Positions 13,000 through 26,300 of a stretch of 64,000 nt of DNA are shown here, piece after piece. Position numbers and translations under genes: made by a program. The notes beneath the pieces were generated by a model. That model had not been told where the DNA came from, made no database searches, and worked only from the letters and a program-made list of their open reading frames with translations. The stretch's first letter is position 1. Each line of letters begins with the position of its first letter. Location of the stretch: NCBI GenBank assembly GCA_963920665.1, contig OY987273.1, positions 1,490,501-1,554,500 of the forward strand, given 5' to 3'. This DNA is from Straminergon stramineum. Taxonomy: Eukaryota > Streptophyta > Bryopsida > Hypnales > Calliergonaceae.

Positions 13000-15900
13000 G
13001 ATGGAATTCATGGTGTCTATCGTGGTTCTAGATGTTGGAAAGAATTATGAGTTGAAGACTCCTATTGATGTGGATGTTGACGTATCAAGTGAATTCGAGG
13101 ATGAAGAAGATTTGGTAAGGATTGAAGATTTAAAGACTTTCGCTTGTCATCCTACAGGTGCCTCGAAGGACTCCAAGATGAGTCGCAATACCGATTGGCC
13201 CAGCCACCTCATTGTAAGATACTCTTGTAAGCGCAAGCAACCCAAGTTTTCCCTCGAGAGTTCTGAGACCAAGTATAGCTTGGAGCCAAAAATCTCCATG
13301 TCCATTTATAACCCTTCATTTGAAATGTGCGAGTGTAGTGATAGCATGGGGTGGATTGGTGAGGTGATCATTCTCCTAAGCTCGGACTCAAAGAGTGATG
13401 TTGAGATTCTTGAAGGTTGAGTGGCCTCTTTTTTAATTGGTATTTTTCTATAGATGATGATTGTAGCGGGTGACATTTGAATGGACTTGTTTTTAGAGAA
13501 CTGCCATCATATTAAATACAAGTGTTTCTTGAGTTCATTTTTGAAGCAATGTATTGGGACCATTATTGTGTGATTTAAATTTCACATGTGACTTGCATTA
13601 TTCTGTTTGTTCCATGGCAATTGGGTCATCTTCTTTTGTTGTTGCCTTGGCAGATGGATGTGTCGCTAGTGAATGAAACTCAAGAAGAGAGAGTTGTTGA
13701 AACTCTAGGGCCCGATGACACCACTCAACTAGAAATCGGAGGGGAGGAAGAGGGGCATGCAATGGAAGAAGATGTGGTGGATGGCAAGGACAAAGACTTG
13801 TTGGAAGATGACCTAGAGAAGCTACAAAAAGTGGACTCTGTCTCCACTATCAATTCACTCAGGATGAAACCAAAAAACATGTTCTGATTTCCGATTCCAC
13901 TTTACGAATTTGTAGCCATGCCTACGATGAGGCCAACACTTTTGTGTGATGTGCAATTTCTTGAGCAAGAGTTTGCGTGTGGATATTGTGATGAGGTAGC
14001 AGTTTTCTATGTGTCCATTACAAATGAGGCGGGTGAGACCTTGGAGATCATGGCGGAGGAGATGGAAGAGTAGGACCCTCTCTGGAAGGAAAAGAATGCT
14101 ACCTTCGAGGAGTATGTGGATTTGCAACCCGAACTCAAGTTCCTCAAGAACTTGAAGTTCTTTGTTTGTGACGGAAACCACCAACACTTGGCCTAGATGA
14201 ACATCATCTCCAGGATGTATTCCACAAATCTTAAGTGGCATTATGTGGTGGACTACATTCTTTTGGACACCAAAGGAAAAATTGAGATTGTCATGTAGGT
14301 CATGCATGACATCAACAATTGAGTTCACTAATCCCACTTTTCATTCATATGGAGTTTTGATTCCATTTTGTGCCATAGTTGAAAATTGAAGTACTCACAA
14401 GATTGTTTTCTTCTCATAATGTAGGTCTATAGAGTACTCCCACATCAAGACAAACCTTGTACATACATTGTATTGGGTGCAAAAGTATGGCTTGCTTCCC
14501 ATGGAAAGGTTCAACGACATGCTAAGGCCATCGGAGAGAAAAAAATGCATTGCAATGCCACCAAAGAAGACATGGTCCTCCATGCCAGCGAAGGTCTTCA
14601 CCTCATTTGTCTTCAAGGTGAGACAAACAATTGCTTCATGCATCAATTGTATTCTTTTCTATTGTTTTGAGTACATTATTCATTCAAGACCCTTGTGTTT
14701 TTCCGGCAAGAGATTGCGCAGGCGGCAGATGCAATGCTTCAAAGATACCATGAAACCAGACTGATGGAGGAGAAGATTGTGGAAGGGGCGGCTCATGCAA
14801 TGAGGGTAGGGGCCAATGAGAAGAACATGAAGCTCTACGTGAAGATGATCAAATTCCTCATAGTAGCCAATCCTGCTCATGGGGTGGGCTTCCTTAAAGA
14901 GGTGAGTTTTGATGTTCATCAAATTATGCAATGATTTACACGTGTTTGGGTCTTCATCTATGCATATGACACATTTGATTCTTGCTAGTGCAGGTGGAGA
15001 GATATTGGAGCTCTAACGAGGTGCCCGAAATGACACTAGAAAAGTTGCAGATGGTGGCCACTTGCAACACCACGAAAAAACACAAGACCAAATTCTTGCA
15101 TTGGTGGAACTCCTCCATTCCATCACGTGATGTGAGGAAGTTCCCGGCTAGGCCGATCTCCAAAACACACCTCAATCTTTTCTTAAACAAATGTGTTTGG
15201 TTTGCAAGGATAAGTGCCTCACTCAAATTTAAGTGTTGAATTATAGTGTTTCATCGAGGCTATTGAATACAAGATATTTCAATTTGTTATTTGACTTTAA
15301 TCTTCATGATGGAGTGAAAATAGTACTTAGCCTTGTCGATTTGTACAAGTCAAAGATGTAGTAGTGGAGTACTTCGTACGTGTTGTTAGCCAAGACAACG
15401 TTAAGATCAACATGAACATTCCACTCCAGCTAGAGGCATTGCCAGAGTACATCAAGGGATGGAGGAGGAAAATGTGGAACCGAGGCTTCCATCCTTATCT
15501 TAAAGGAGGAAACTATTTCAAGAAGGGGGACTCCTTGAATTCCGAGGGGTCTAACCTAGTGGTTAGGAGGATCCTCTATCGTTATGTTTGTGTAGTCTGC
15601 ATTATCCTTTGATTTTTGAAATGGTCATCACGTTAGATGATAGAATATGCCTTGTTCTTCATTTGATCTTCATTCTCTACATTCTTCTATTGATTGTTTC
15701 TTATTCTCTACAACTACTTCAAGTATGAGCTTGAAGCAAAGGGTGCTATCAAAAGGAAAGACCTACTTCCATTCCTCGCATCATAGTTGGATTGCATCTT
15801 AGAGGATTGCATGTTCTTGGCAAACCAATTGCACACATTCACCACGGCTCACCTTAGTGGAGGTGCAGCTATGAGCATCTTTGGATGGTAAGGGCACCAT

Positions 15901-16410
15901 CGATTTAGATGTAGATGGGTTTGTGGGAATGATGGACAAGCAAAGGAGGAAGGCCATTGCGAAGAGGGAAGCCAATGATCGAAAAAAAGAGGCCTAGTTC
16001 CAAGTCCTTCTCACTACCAAGGAGAAGGAAGTAGAGAGACTTGCCAAGCTCACGGAGAAGGACAAGGACAAGGACAAGGAAAAGAAAGCCAAGGCAAAAG
16101 GCAAGAAGAAGGTCGAGGTTGGTGGCCAAGTTCCAACTTCCTCCACGGTGGATCAAAGCTTGAAGTTGCAAGTCGGATTGCAAAGTGGAGTGAAGAGGAA
16201 GGCCACTCTCTCACAACTCACAGAAGAGCTCATCACTCATGTAACCAAAGCAATTGTCCTTACTGAAGACGAGTTGTCTAAGTTTGGGAATCTGATTCTC
16301 AACATCTCTATTGACGACCTGGTAGATGACATGGAGTCCAAGACAAAGACATGGTACAAAGAAGTCTTGGACTTCATGAACAAGGTATGCATTTCTCATT
16401 TGAAATTGAA
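13000..16410 (+). pseudogene. Companion gene of element A, 5' part (ParB-like plus helical exons)
   Basis: This is the first part of the plus-strand companion gene, cut by insertion of element B. Blocks in order: a Cys-containing exon (13000-13420) with NPSFEMCEC; an acidic exon from 13654 leading to a ParB-like segment FFVCDGNHQHLA (near 14160) and VMHDINN; an exon with KTNLVHTLYWVQKYGLLPM (14428-14618); EGAAHAMRVGAN (14703-14898); PEMTLEKLQMVAT and SIPSRDVRKFPARPIS (14994-15213); NIPLQLEALPEYIKGW (15345-15585); then a Lys/Glu-rich linker and WYKEVLDFMNKV ending near 16384. Blocks after the 13000-13420 exon are separated by about 60-140-base introns with plausible GT/AG borders. Several in-frame stops show decay. 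The homologous gene is more complete in element B. The ParB assignment rests on a short motif; the exon homology between copies is clear. Confidence 0.7.
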
Positions 16411-16419
16411 AAATTGGTT
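16411..16419. repeat. 9-bp target-site duplication of element B, left copy
   Basis: AAATTGGTT is identical to 33058-33066, directly outside the termini of element B. The preceding A also matches. The target lies just after the last exon of the 5' part of element A's companion gene. Confidence 0.85.
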
Positions 16420-16490
16420 CAATGAAGCTAGTATACAAGTGTGAAGCGGGAGTGTGGAGCATAGAGCGTAGAAATTTGAGTGTGGAAGCA
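16420..16490. repeat. Element B left terminal inverted repeat
   Basis: It starts CAATGAAGCTAGTATACAAG, matching the CAATGACACTAG start of element A, and continues with GGGAGTGTGGAGCATAGAGC. It pairs with the reverse complement of 32994-33057, which contains GTGAGTGGGGAGCATGGAGC. Confidence 0.8.
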
Positions 16491-16587
16491 AAAATTATCT
16501 GAAACTATTTTTTAAGATATAGAAAAAAATGACAATTTTGTTTGTAAGATTTGAAATTATTATGAATTTTTTAAGATACATAATTAG

Positions 16588-16710
16588 GGGCCTATAATCG
16601 TGGACAAGGACCTACAACCGTGGATTGAAAATTGTAGATGTGGTCCTATAATGACCAATCATATACCTATAAGCGTGTACACATACCCTGAATCTAAAAC
16701 CGTGGATGCT
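16588..16710. promoter_or_regulatory. Subterminal motif cluster, element B left end
   Basis: Several copies of the family motif follow one another: GGGGCCTATAATCGTGGA, AGGACCTACAACCGTGGAT, ACCTATAAGCGTG and AAACCGTGGAT. The consensus GACCTATRAYCGTGG is shared by all six element ends. Confidence 0.65.
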
Positions 16711-17226
16711 ATACTTTGTGGAAGAAGGTAATGCACAAATGTGTACTAATGGACTATTGGTCTATGAAAATATGTAACTAATGTCTTAATGATCTATTCG
16801 AAAAAATATTTCTTAAGTGAAGAAGTTAATGGAAGCAACATGACAAACACATTTGGGCCAAGATTCGAATAACTAAATTTGGACTCAAATAACTTTAAGT
16901 CTGTCATAATCTTTAGAGTCCATGGACTACCTAGGATTCTAAAGGTTTTATTTTGTTGAGAAAAACTTTGACATGATAGATATGTACATCATCAGATCAT
17001 CTTGGGGCACGCATACATTGTGGTCTATCTCAAAGTAAATCATCCAAGAATGAAGAACATGTGTGCTGGAAAATTATAGTACAATGAGAATATAACCAAT
17101 GATAGCTTGAACAAAGTAGTGGCCCTTTTAGTCTGACTACATATAGAAAAAGGAATCAGAATCAAGAAATTCCTTGATGTCAACTTCTTCACTAGATTAG
17201 CACATAGAGTCACTAGCTAGGGCAAC

Positions 17227-20200
17227 CTATAAATTTGTAGTACACCTTAAGATGCCACTTTCAAGAATTTGTTTCACTTTATCAAAGCTCAAGCTTGGAG
17301 CATGAATAAAAACATCTACTTTTGCATTCAAGCTACATACAACAATGTAAAGGAAATACAAATGCTTACAATTGGCCCATTGCCCTCGCTTCCCTAGTGC
17401 CTTTGTTGACATTTCCTTGAAATTAGGACAAGTGCATTTAGGAAATGAACCTACAATAATTGTGTACTGTCCAAAGTTAGGTGTTGTATGTGAATCAAGA
17501 TTTAAGATGCAACCAAATTCTAGATGTGGAATCAAAGTCACCTAATGAATAAGTGCCTTCAAGGTAAGTACAAAACCACAATTGTTGGCTTGTTTAGTTG
17601 TGGGGGAACTAGGATTCCTCCTAATTTTTTTGCCAGACCTTGTATTAGGATGCTCTCCATGATTTGGTGGAACTTGCATTCCTGATACATCAAATGGTAG
17701 ATCATGGTTTTGAAACAGCCTATAAGGGGAGATTTCAAGACGTTGGGGAAGATGAAATCCGGCATTTCGAAGATCCATTATCTCTTTAGGTGTAAGATGA
17801 GTTCCAAACTTCACTGGCCAAATGCTTGGCACTTCAAGTTTACATAGAACCCATTTCCTCTTTCAACCTTTAACACAAAGCTCAATGTCATCATTGCAGA
17901 AAAAGAACTGCATTGACTCAATCTTGTTCTTCCTATAATTATCCATTTTGCTTGTGTACATTGGTGCTACAGTTCCCTAGTTCCCTTGTTGCTTTTCACA
18001 ATCCTTGCAACACATTTTTTTCTGTGTAAGGGCTTGTAAGGCAAAGCAAGCTTTAGCCGATGCCTTGGGCAATCAAGCAATGTGCCATTGTGACTCATCA
18101 CAAGCGCTCTCCCTAACACTTGTCACTTGACAAGCCTCCAATGATGGAAAAGCATCCATTGGTTTTACTGGAATTTGCAACTCTATTTCTTCATCGAGTG
18201 CATGAAGTAATGCCTCTTCAGAGATTGTATCCAAAGGAATAACAAATGCACTTGGGCAGGGCAATCTTGTTCCTCCATGTGGTCTGGAGAAATTCACTTT
18301 GTCGGGGCGGTGTGAATCATTTTGAGACCCTGGAGGCAAATCAAACATTTGGGATTGAGATCCGAATACTTCTTTACCTTCAAAATGAGGATCCCTAGTG
18401 CAATATTCTCCAACACTTGGGACAGTTGCCATGGCCTCATTAAGTCCTTTAGGATTTCCTGTACGTTGGTCATACCTCTGTGCTACACGAAGAAGAAATT
18501 ATTCTTTTCCTAGACCTGTCCCAAGGTTTTCACCTTTTAAGAATTGGTTATATCGGACCATTTGTATAAATGCCCTCACGTAGTCATCTACGGTAACCAC
18601 GTACAAATCATTACCTCTATTGCTAGATTGTTGCAACCATTTGTTATGGACTGTCTTGGCAAGGTTGCAAGATGGCATCTCGGCGAGTTCATTTGTCGGC
18701 AAATCCTATACCAAGAAATATAGGTCAGAGAAAGAATAGATGGACAATATTTGAGTTCCTTCCTTGAAGGGATGATTAAGGGTCATTTAACATATGAGGC
18801 CAAGGAACCTAAAAGAAGTCAAAGGAGACAGAGAATGTTGATGAGAAGCAAGAATAAAAATGATATACAAATGAGAATAGAATTCCAAGTAGCTTATCTT
18901 GTTTGAACAAGAAGATAGAATTGAGAGTTCAAAAAACTCACAATGTGCATGAAGCCACCCCATTGTGTATAGCAAAAGTGCCAAAACGCTAACCACAACT
19001 CCAAGCGTCAGAGCCCCTCCTCTGTCGTTGCTCCGGAAGAGTGACACCATGTTCGAATTGCATGATATCGGATTTCAGACTCCGATGTTGATTTTGCGTC
19101 CTTGTATTGCTTGTATAACATTCGATGTTGCTCATTAAAGTTAGCCCGAATGTCTGCTATGGTGTGTTTTTCCATTGATTGAGTCCAATGGAAAAGACAT
19201 GTGCGCTCTTGATTGACCGAAGGTTGTAATGGGTCACCACCTCCATAAACAATCCTCACCGCATTCTAGTTGGCCTGTGCATAGTCAGCCATGAAGCCCT
19301 TGAAATAAGGAAGGGCAATACCATGCCTACCCATCACGAAATTCAAATTAGTCCAGAAACTGGTTTGGGCTATCAAATCCTTAGATTGCATGTCGCAAGC
19401 TACGATAGTCATTACACGACAATAACTTGAGTCATATACATGACATGCAATTGTCGTCCACTCCTTCACACGCTTGACATGATCAAACATCATCCAAGCG
19501 TCTTCAAGGTCACCACTAGGTTGCATTCGTGTTACCAAATCAACGCCACTACCAAGACCAACCTAAGACATCTTGAAAATAAAAACTTTGTCCAAATCTG
19601 ATCCTTAACTAGGAAACTTGTTCTCTTGAACATATGCCCAATTGCTGCATCCTCGAAGTTTGGTGATGCTATCCATAATTCCAAACCTTTGGAAGTATTT
19701 GAAAGTGGTGACTTTGTTTTGAATACTTGGGGAACTCATGTATTTGCACTTTTTAAGAATAGGCACAAGTTCTTTCAGTTCGAGTGTAGCAGCTGGGGCA
19801 CCTTCAGGTCGAAGGAGCATTTCTCCTAAAAATTCCTTGCTTGCCTCCAAGACAATTGAAGAATTTGTTGCTGATGGATTCTTCTCTACTTGATCCGCAA
19901 TTAATGATCGAGTCCTCTCCTTTGATACCCGGCAATCTCCATGTTTCACAGGGTGCTCATGAATCCCCAAATGGGCACATGCGCAAGTCATGTCTTTTTT
20001 CCCAACCACATACTAAATTTTGGTTGGGCAAGTTGCAAGACACGAAGGAACAACAAAGCAAATCTTGCATGTGATTGTCGAACCAGAAGGAGGGTTAGGA
20101 CCGACCTCAAACGGTATAGAAGAATAACCATTCCACTTAGTCTCATTGACGCTTGCTACACGATGCTTTCGGGTGAGGTACTCGCAAGTATTGTTTTCAC

Positions 20201-21053
20201 AACAAAGATGACCCACACATGAAGATAATCGAAACGTTAGTCCGTCCTTGTTTTTAATATTCATCGTATGTGTGTTGGACTAGACGTGCCCGTCATAATG
20301 CTTCTGCATTCCAATCAAGAGCTTTGCTTAGCAATTCAAATAAGAATTTCCAAGTGTAGGCAATTTGAAAATGACGTCTCCATTTTAAAAAGGTGGAACA
20401 ACATTCACCTAATGAATTTGAATTGAATCGTAGTCAACCTTCTTGAATGGATTTCTAGACCCCTTTGCTCCAACAAGCTCCCATAGACAAGGAATAATGG
20501 AGTGACCTCCAACAAATGATGATGTCACCACTACGGATGGAGATGGTAAGTTAGAGAATCTAGGGGCTTGGAATGAAGGAGATGGAGGCAACTTCATCAT
20601 CTTGTGAGGTGGTGATGACTCGTCAGATTCATCACTGTCAATTGCAATGACCTCCACACTTGGTTCAATCTTAATTCTTTATAGCAATGGTGTCTGTGGA
20701 GTTGTGGTAATTGATAATCTAGGAGTTGCTGCTCTACAAGATCCCCCTACAACTGAATTAGGTACACCATAAGCTAAATACCTCCTTGGCTTCAATTACC
20801 ACTGCCTACAAGGGCTTTGAAGGTCTGACTCCTGACCAAGAGTATACATCAATTCCCCACTTGCAATATCAAAGACTTCTTCATCAATATGTATCGAATT
20901 CTCAGATAGAAGAAATCGAATACTCAAACAAAACAAACTAATGACAATGTATCCCAAGTCACCAACTGGAAATGAGATTGGAACCACTTTTCTTGGTGCC
21001 CTCACAATTGCCATAGAATCAGAAGACATACTTGTACTCATTGCATTATGCAA
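17227..21053 (-). pseudogene. MULE transposase relic, element B
   Basis: This is the same transposase as in A, read from 21053 downward. The start block has MAIVRAPRKVVPISFPVGDL. A Ser/Pro linker lies at 20657-20409. A Cys-rich zinc-binding region (20264-19900) shows CVGHLCCENNTCEYL, TCKICFVVPSCLATC and HLGIHEHPVKHGDC, a Cys/His layout like WRKY/GCM-type fingers found in some MULEs. The DDE core has WMMFDHVKRVKEWTTIACHV (19538 on), FKGFMADYAQAN (second Asp near 19285), then ERTCLFHWTQSMEKHT (C/DHW). A conserved NELAEM...VHNKWLQQS block (18702-18600) may supply the third acidic residue. The C-terminus has a SWIM finger, CTCPNF...CKHLYFLY (17541-17227). A stop in AN*NAV just after the second Asp and several frame changes mark it as broken. 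Confidence 0.87.
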
Positions 21054-23540
21054 TTACCAATCTTAATCCGCAACTAATCCTTACAACTAATGAGATGAAG
21101 TAAACAGGAAAGCGGAATTGAAGACAAATGGTACTTGAAAACAGTGACAACAACTAGAAAAGATAAGTGCATAATTAAGATGATAATTTGTAAATGACGG
21201 CTTGAATTTAAAACCTCGGATTCTATAATACATGGAGGTTACATTCATTATTACAAATGAGAAAATGTTAGTAAAAATAGAAAAATTAATGTGTTACTTA
21301 TATACTTTGCAACAAACAAAGAACTCTACTATAAATCTAAAGTTATAAAGAAAACCCATTGTCAATAGACATGCCATTATATCCTTTCAATGCTGAATCC
21401 GTTGAGATTAATAGCATAGAACATTAGATGCAAAAAATGACAGTTCATAATACCATGATGGTCAGACATGAAGGGGCCTCTAGAAGACAAGACCAAAATG
21501 AAAACTATATTATGTGAGTAGTCTAAGATCCACTTATAGGAACCTAAGCACAACTTGGTCAGTTGGTCCTTTACATGGTGGCAAAAGAAGGATCGAGACT
21601 TCAAATAAATTCTCCAAAACCGACCATATCTAATTTACATCATTTACTCATCTTATACAATGAATCTCAAAAAAATGAAACTTAAGATCAAGAAGATCAA
21701 GTAAGTAACAAATTTCCAAAACGTTTCACTAAGAGTAGCTCCAACGCAAAAGCAAGGAAAGGCTTGTGAAGTTGTCAGAAAAGTGTCCTTTGCCAAAGCA
21801 AGGGTTGGGCCGGGCTACTTCCTAGCCTGCCATTTATGGCCACACCTCCAATGCGGCAATAGGTCTAGCAGTAACAAACATTACTTTTTTGATTTCCCAA
21901 TTGAATCTCTCTCGTCTTCCACTTCTGAGCACACTTTTCGTGTTTGGATATTTTGGCACAAATAGTGATGAGCTAATTTGTTGGGTTTTAGTTCTTGAAA
22001 TGTACTAATGTAATTTAAAGTAAAGAAAATTACCTAAAAGTAATTCATTTGATTCAAGAAAAATCAATTTAATTTATTCCAAATAAATAAATGAAAATTT
22101 AAAGTAATAGATTTTGAGATTAACTACTACATTTCTATTTTTATTAGTTTATTTCTATTTATGTCTATTTTATTTTTATATTTTCTAAATAGAATACATT
22201 TTTATTATTATTTTGAGTATGAAGCTAGTATAAAAGGAGAACACTTAGTATATTATAAATTCATTTGCAAGTCATTTTTTTCTCTCTCTATTAAGATCTT
22301 TATATGTTACCTACATATTTGTACCTTTGTTTTATATCAATTCCTATACAAGATATTTTTGTTAGATGTATTTGGATAATAATTATTTTGCAAAATATTG
22401 TATGATCTCAATATGCATCTTCTTGTAATATTTGTAGAAAGATTGATTTATAAAATAATTAAAAAGATATGTAGTAATCTTGTATGGACTTTTTAGTTTT
22501 TGAGAAGAATAAAACTAAGGTAATTGGAGGAAATTTCTAGAACATCATGTGAGTAACAAACCAAAATTTTACACGAGATTAGGAAAACAAAATTTCATTG
22601 ATATGTCAAAGGTTAGTAAAATGTTCAATTAAACTACAATGCATGCAGTTGTTTGTACACTCCTTTAAACTCATCCAGGAAGTGGATGCACTTGGGTGGA
22701 TTTTAATTTTAACTATAAATCCTAAAGCTAACCTAAGGTTCGTCAAAGCAAAATCCAGAACTGACGTTTGGGTCTAATGACCAAACCTAAGGCTCTAGGT
22801 ATGGACCTCCAAGCCGCTCGATCGGGAAATTTGCCGGCTTTGAGTCGAGTAGGGGAACCCTAATTCTTCTAGCAAGTCGTTGTAGCCCCAACTCCTACTT
22901 GTTCCAACGCCATTGAGATATTACTTTTCTTGTAGTTCGTTGGTGAGTATAACTCGTTGTTTTATTTGGATCATCTTGTTTTTTGTTGTAAATGCTTGCT
23001 AAACTGTGGTCTCAATTTATTCAGTATAGCCTTTGGAATTTCGAGGACGTGGAAATGGAGAGAACGTTGCACTGTTATAGCAGTCAATTGGGAGCGAGTG
23101 TTGGAGAAGCATCAGGAAGACCAAGATCAATCAAGAATGACGAGGTACACATTATAATCTACATATAGATTTGTCGAAATTTTATTTCTAATGCATATTG
23201 CAAAATCAAGATTCTAGTGAGAGACAAATGATTTCATGATTAACACCGATGGAGAGGTCATGCATCCATAGTAATTGTGGGAGGGTCAGTTCCTACCTAT
23301 GTTCGGTGTTGGGAAGCTTTCCTTTCAATCCATTCTCGTGAAAAAAAGTATAGAATATCTCATTCATCGAGATTATCATTTGATTCCACAAATATGTAGT
23401 TTTGAAACAGAGGTTCATGCTTGTTATAGGTGGTTGACTTCAATCGTAGGAGACAACCTGCAATTCAAATATCAATAGATATTTAGATTCAGAGTGTAGA
23501 TAAATAGCCGAAAGCTAGAGTTTTATTCAAAAATTTAGTT
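21054..23540. other. Divergent intergenic region of element B, transposase side
   Basis: This stretch is AT-rich and noncoding. It contains an LTR-like segment (21979-22558) and leads into the dyad repeat array. No gene is supported; small open frames such as 22957-23157 have no counterpart in A or E. Confidence 0.5.
21979..22558 (+). repeat. Possible solo-LTR-like insertion with TATA box
   Basis: The segment starts TGTTGGGTTTTAGTTC and ends GAGTAACA, giving TG...CA ends. It has a TATAAAAGG box at 22229-22237 in an AT-rich context. No flanking 5-bp duplication is visible, so it could equally be a promoter region of element B. Confidence 0.3.
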
Positions 23541-23549
23541 TTAGCGGGA

Positions 23550-26300
23550 AGCAAGAGTTCCAGTAGAAGAAGACTCTCCAAGGAGATCTTGGCGATCAGA
23601 GGTGTCTCTCGAGGTCAAAGTTTGTGAGAAATTTATACCTTCATCTTGTTTCAATTATTACGACGGTGCAATCCAATTTTAGATTCGATTGTAGATGAGA
23701 TAGAAAAATACACTAATTATTTTATTTCAAAGATTTGGAGTAATGAGAGTACATTAATAGGTTAGAGTGAGCTGATATTCCATATGAATGCACTCAATGG
23801 TTGAGTTTATATGACTTTGGAATCCTGCCAAAATTCCACAAGTAGTGTTACCACTAGGGGCTTCTCGATGTCGAGAGGGGTCTCTGGAGGTCACACTTTG
23901 TACAAATTCCAAATTGCAAATCTGGTCTTCCAATTTGTTTTAAATAATTTGGAGGTACATTTCAATGTTAGATCGGTTGGAGTTGAAGTAGAGATATATT
24001 TGGAGTACTTCAATTCTAGGAATTTGTATAAGGAGCGAACATGAATTGATTAGAGTTAGATATTGAATTGGCCTTAGAGCTAGATTACAATAATATAAAT
24101 TAAAGGTTGGGTTTTGTGAAACTTGGTTCCTACCAAAGTCACATGAGGAGCAAACTTATCAAGGGCCTCTTGGCACTGAGAGGGGTCCCTCGAGGTCCCA
24201 ACTTGAGTAAATGTTTATTCCTAAAATGGATTATTTAGATGATAGGTTGGGTTCCTTCATTGTGGTTTCCTACCAAAGTTCCACGAGGAGCAAATCTGTC
24301 GAGCGCCTCTCGGCACCGAGAAGGGTCCCTCAAGGTCCCAACTTGCGCAAATGTTTATTCCCAAAATGGATTATTTAGACAATAGGTTGGGTTCCTTCAC
24401 TGTGGTTTCCTACCAAAGTTCCACGAGGAACAAATCTGTTGAGTGCCTCTCAGCACCGAGAGGGGTCCCTCGAGGTCCCAACTTGAGCAAATTTTTATTC
24501 CCCAAATGGATTACTCAGATGATGGACTGGGTTCCTTGATTGCAACTTCCTAACAGAGTTCCATGAGGAGTACATCCTTCGAGGGTCTCTCGGCGCCAAG
24601 AGGGGTCCCTAAAGGTCCTAACTTAAGAAAATTATAAATCTCAGAACGGATTACTCAGACGATGGTTGGGTTCATTGACAGAACCTTCTTGACAAAGTTT
24701 CACGAGGAGTACACCCCTCGGGGGGCTCTTGGCGTCGAGAGGGGTCCCTTGAGGTTCCATCTTGTGCAAATTTTAGAAATGGATATTCCACCTTTGACTT
24801 ATAGAATTCATTGTTAATGAAATCATTGAAGGAGATGAAATATAAAATGCATAAGGGTAGAACATCAATAGATTTTAGTTATATGAATCGAGTCGCTCTA
24901 CAATTGAAGGCTCAGTAGGGTGAAGCTTGATTCTTGAAAAAGTTCTACAAGAAGTGGACCCTCAAGGGGCTTCTTGGCGCCGAGAGGAGTCCCTCAAGGT
25001 CCCTCCTTATGCAAATGTTAATTACCAAAATGGATTCTTTGAGAGTCTTTAATGGTCCACAATTTATTATAGTGCCTTCAATTCTCTACATCACTAGATT
25101 GAAAACTTAAGTTCTTGCTAATGCAAGTTGATTGCTTTTAGTGGTAGGCGAAAAATTTGAAACTCAATATTAACACATTTCTTAGAGGGTAGGTGAATAT
25201 CTTAGATGAATGTTTTCTTTATGATCCGTTATCAAAGTTTTACAAAGTGTGGAGTCTCTAGGGTCCTCTCAGCACCAAGAGGGATAATTCAAGGTCTTAG
25301 TTTGAGGAAATTTTAAATCATATTCGTTGAGGTTTATCCCATTAATTACGGAAATGCATTCCTTTCCATCTAGACTGGGCTTGAGACAAAGAAATTAATC
25401 CAGTCTTGAAGTCCAAGGTTGCACGAAAAGCATACCTCCAAGGACCCTCTCAATGCCAAGAGGGGTCCATTGAGTTCCCTCCTTGTGCAAATTTTGGATT
25501 CCCAATTCCTATTGATTCTTATATAATCCACATGATTTCCAATTTGATATTTCAGGTGCATTCCAATGCATGTTGTGTTAAAGAAGAGGTAGAGGTATTT
25601 TTGTATATCTAGAAATAATAAGTATCCGATCAATTGAACTTTGTATAGAGATTCAATGAGGAAGATATGATTCAAACCACACTTTAGGGTATGGGTTTCA
25701 TCCAAAGTTCCACAAGGAATAGACCATCGAGAGTAAGCTAAGCATTGATATGTGACTCTCTTGGTCTCTCCCTGTCTGACCTTGGATTCCTAAAATTGTA
25801 TATTCATTATTCTTACTAAGCCTAGTGATTGTTAGCTTCAATCACTAAGGTCTTTTCCGATGCAAGTTCAATTGTAGGAGAAGCACACAAAATGGATAAT
25901 ATGCAAGGATTAGATGTATCCAATCATTTGGTCTATAAGAATTGGTTCAAGAAGTAGTCAAAATGTTGTGTTCGATGAGGTTTGATTGTACCCAAAGTTC
26001 CACAAGGTTACGACTCCCAAAAAGCCTCTCGGCCCCAAGAGAGGTCCCTCAAGGTCCTAACTTGTGCAATTTTAGATTTTTAAACTTACTTCCTATGGAT
26101 TTCGACATAGTCCACATGGTTTACAGTTTCATCACAAAGGAATCATTCAATACAAGCTCGGCTCAAAAGGAGGTATGGAGTGAATTCTAAATGATATATT
26201 AAGTATCCGATCAAATAGACTATACAATTAAATCATTTTCAAAGTTCAGAGTCTGGGTTTGAAAGGTCTTTTTCCTGGCTAATATTCAACAAGGCTAGAA
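23550..26300. repeat. Array of dyad-containing repeats in element B
   Basis: About 13 related units each contain GTTCCACGAGGAG-like sequence followed by a dyad such as GCCTCTCGGCACCGAGAGG and GTCCCTCGAGGTCCC. Unit starts lie near 23550, 23827, 24134, 24278, 24418, 24558, 24697, 24942, 25233, 25421, 25697 and 25996, with a weak unit near 26260. The central copies are spaced at a regular 140 bp and the outer ones at roughly 190-300 bp. The array lies between the divergent transposase and companion genes, the same relative position as the unrelated repeats of A and E. Confidence 0.85.

Noticed and set aside
21731..21960. Possible small MITE beginning GAGTAGCTCCAAC
   Set aside because: The second CTCCAA sequence is in direct and not inverted orientation, and no target duplication is visible.
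23550..26300. Regularly spaced repeats that might be mistaken for a CRISPR array
   Set aside because: The units are long and diverged with no constant repeat-spacer design, they lie inside a plant transposon, and no cas genes are present.
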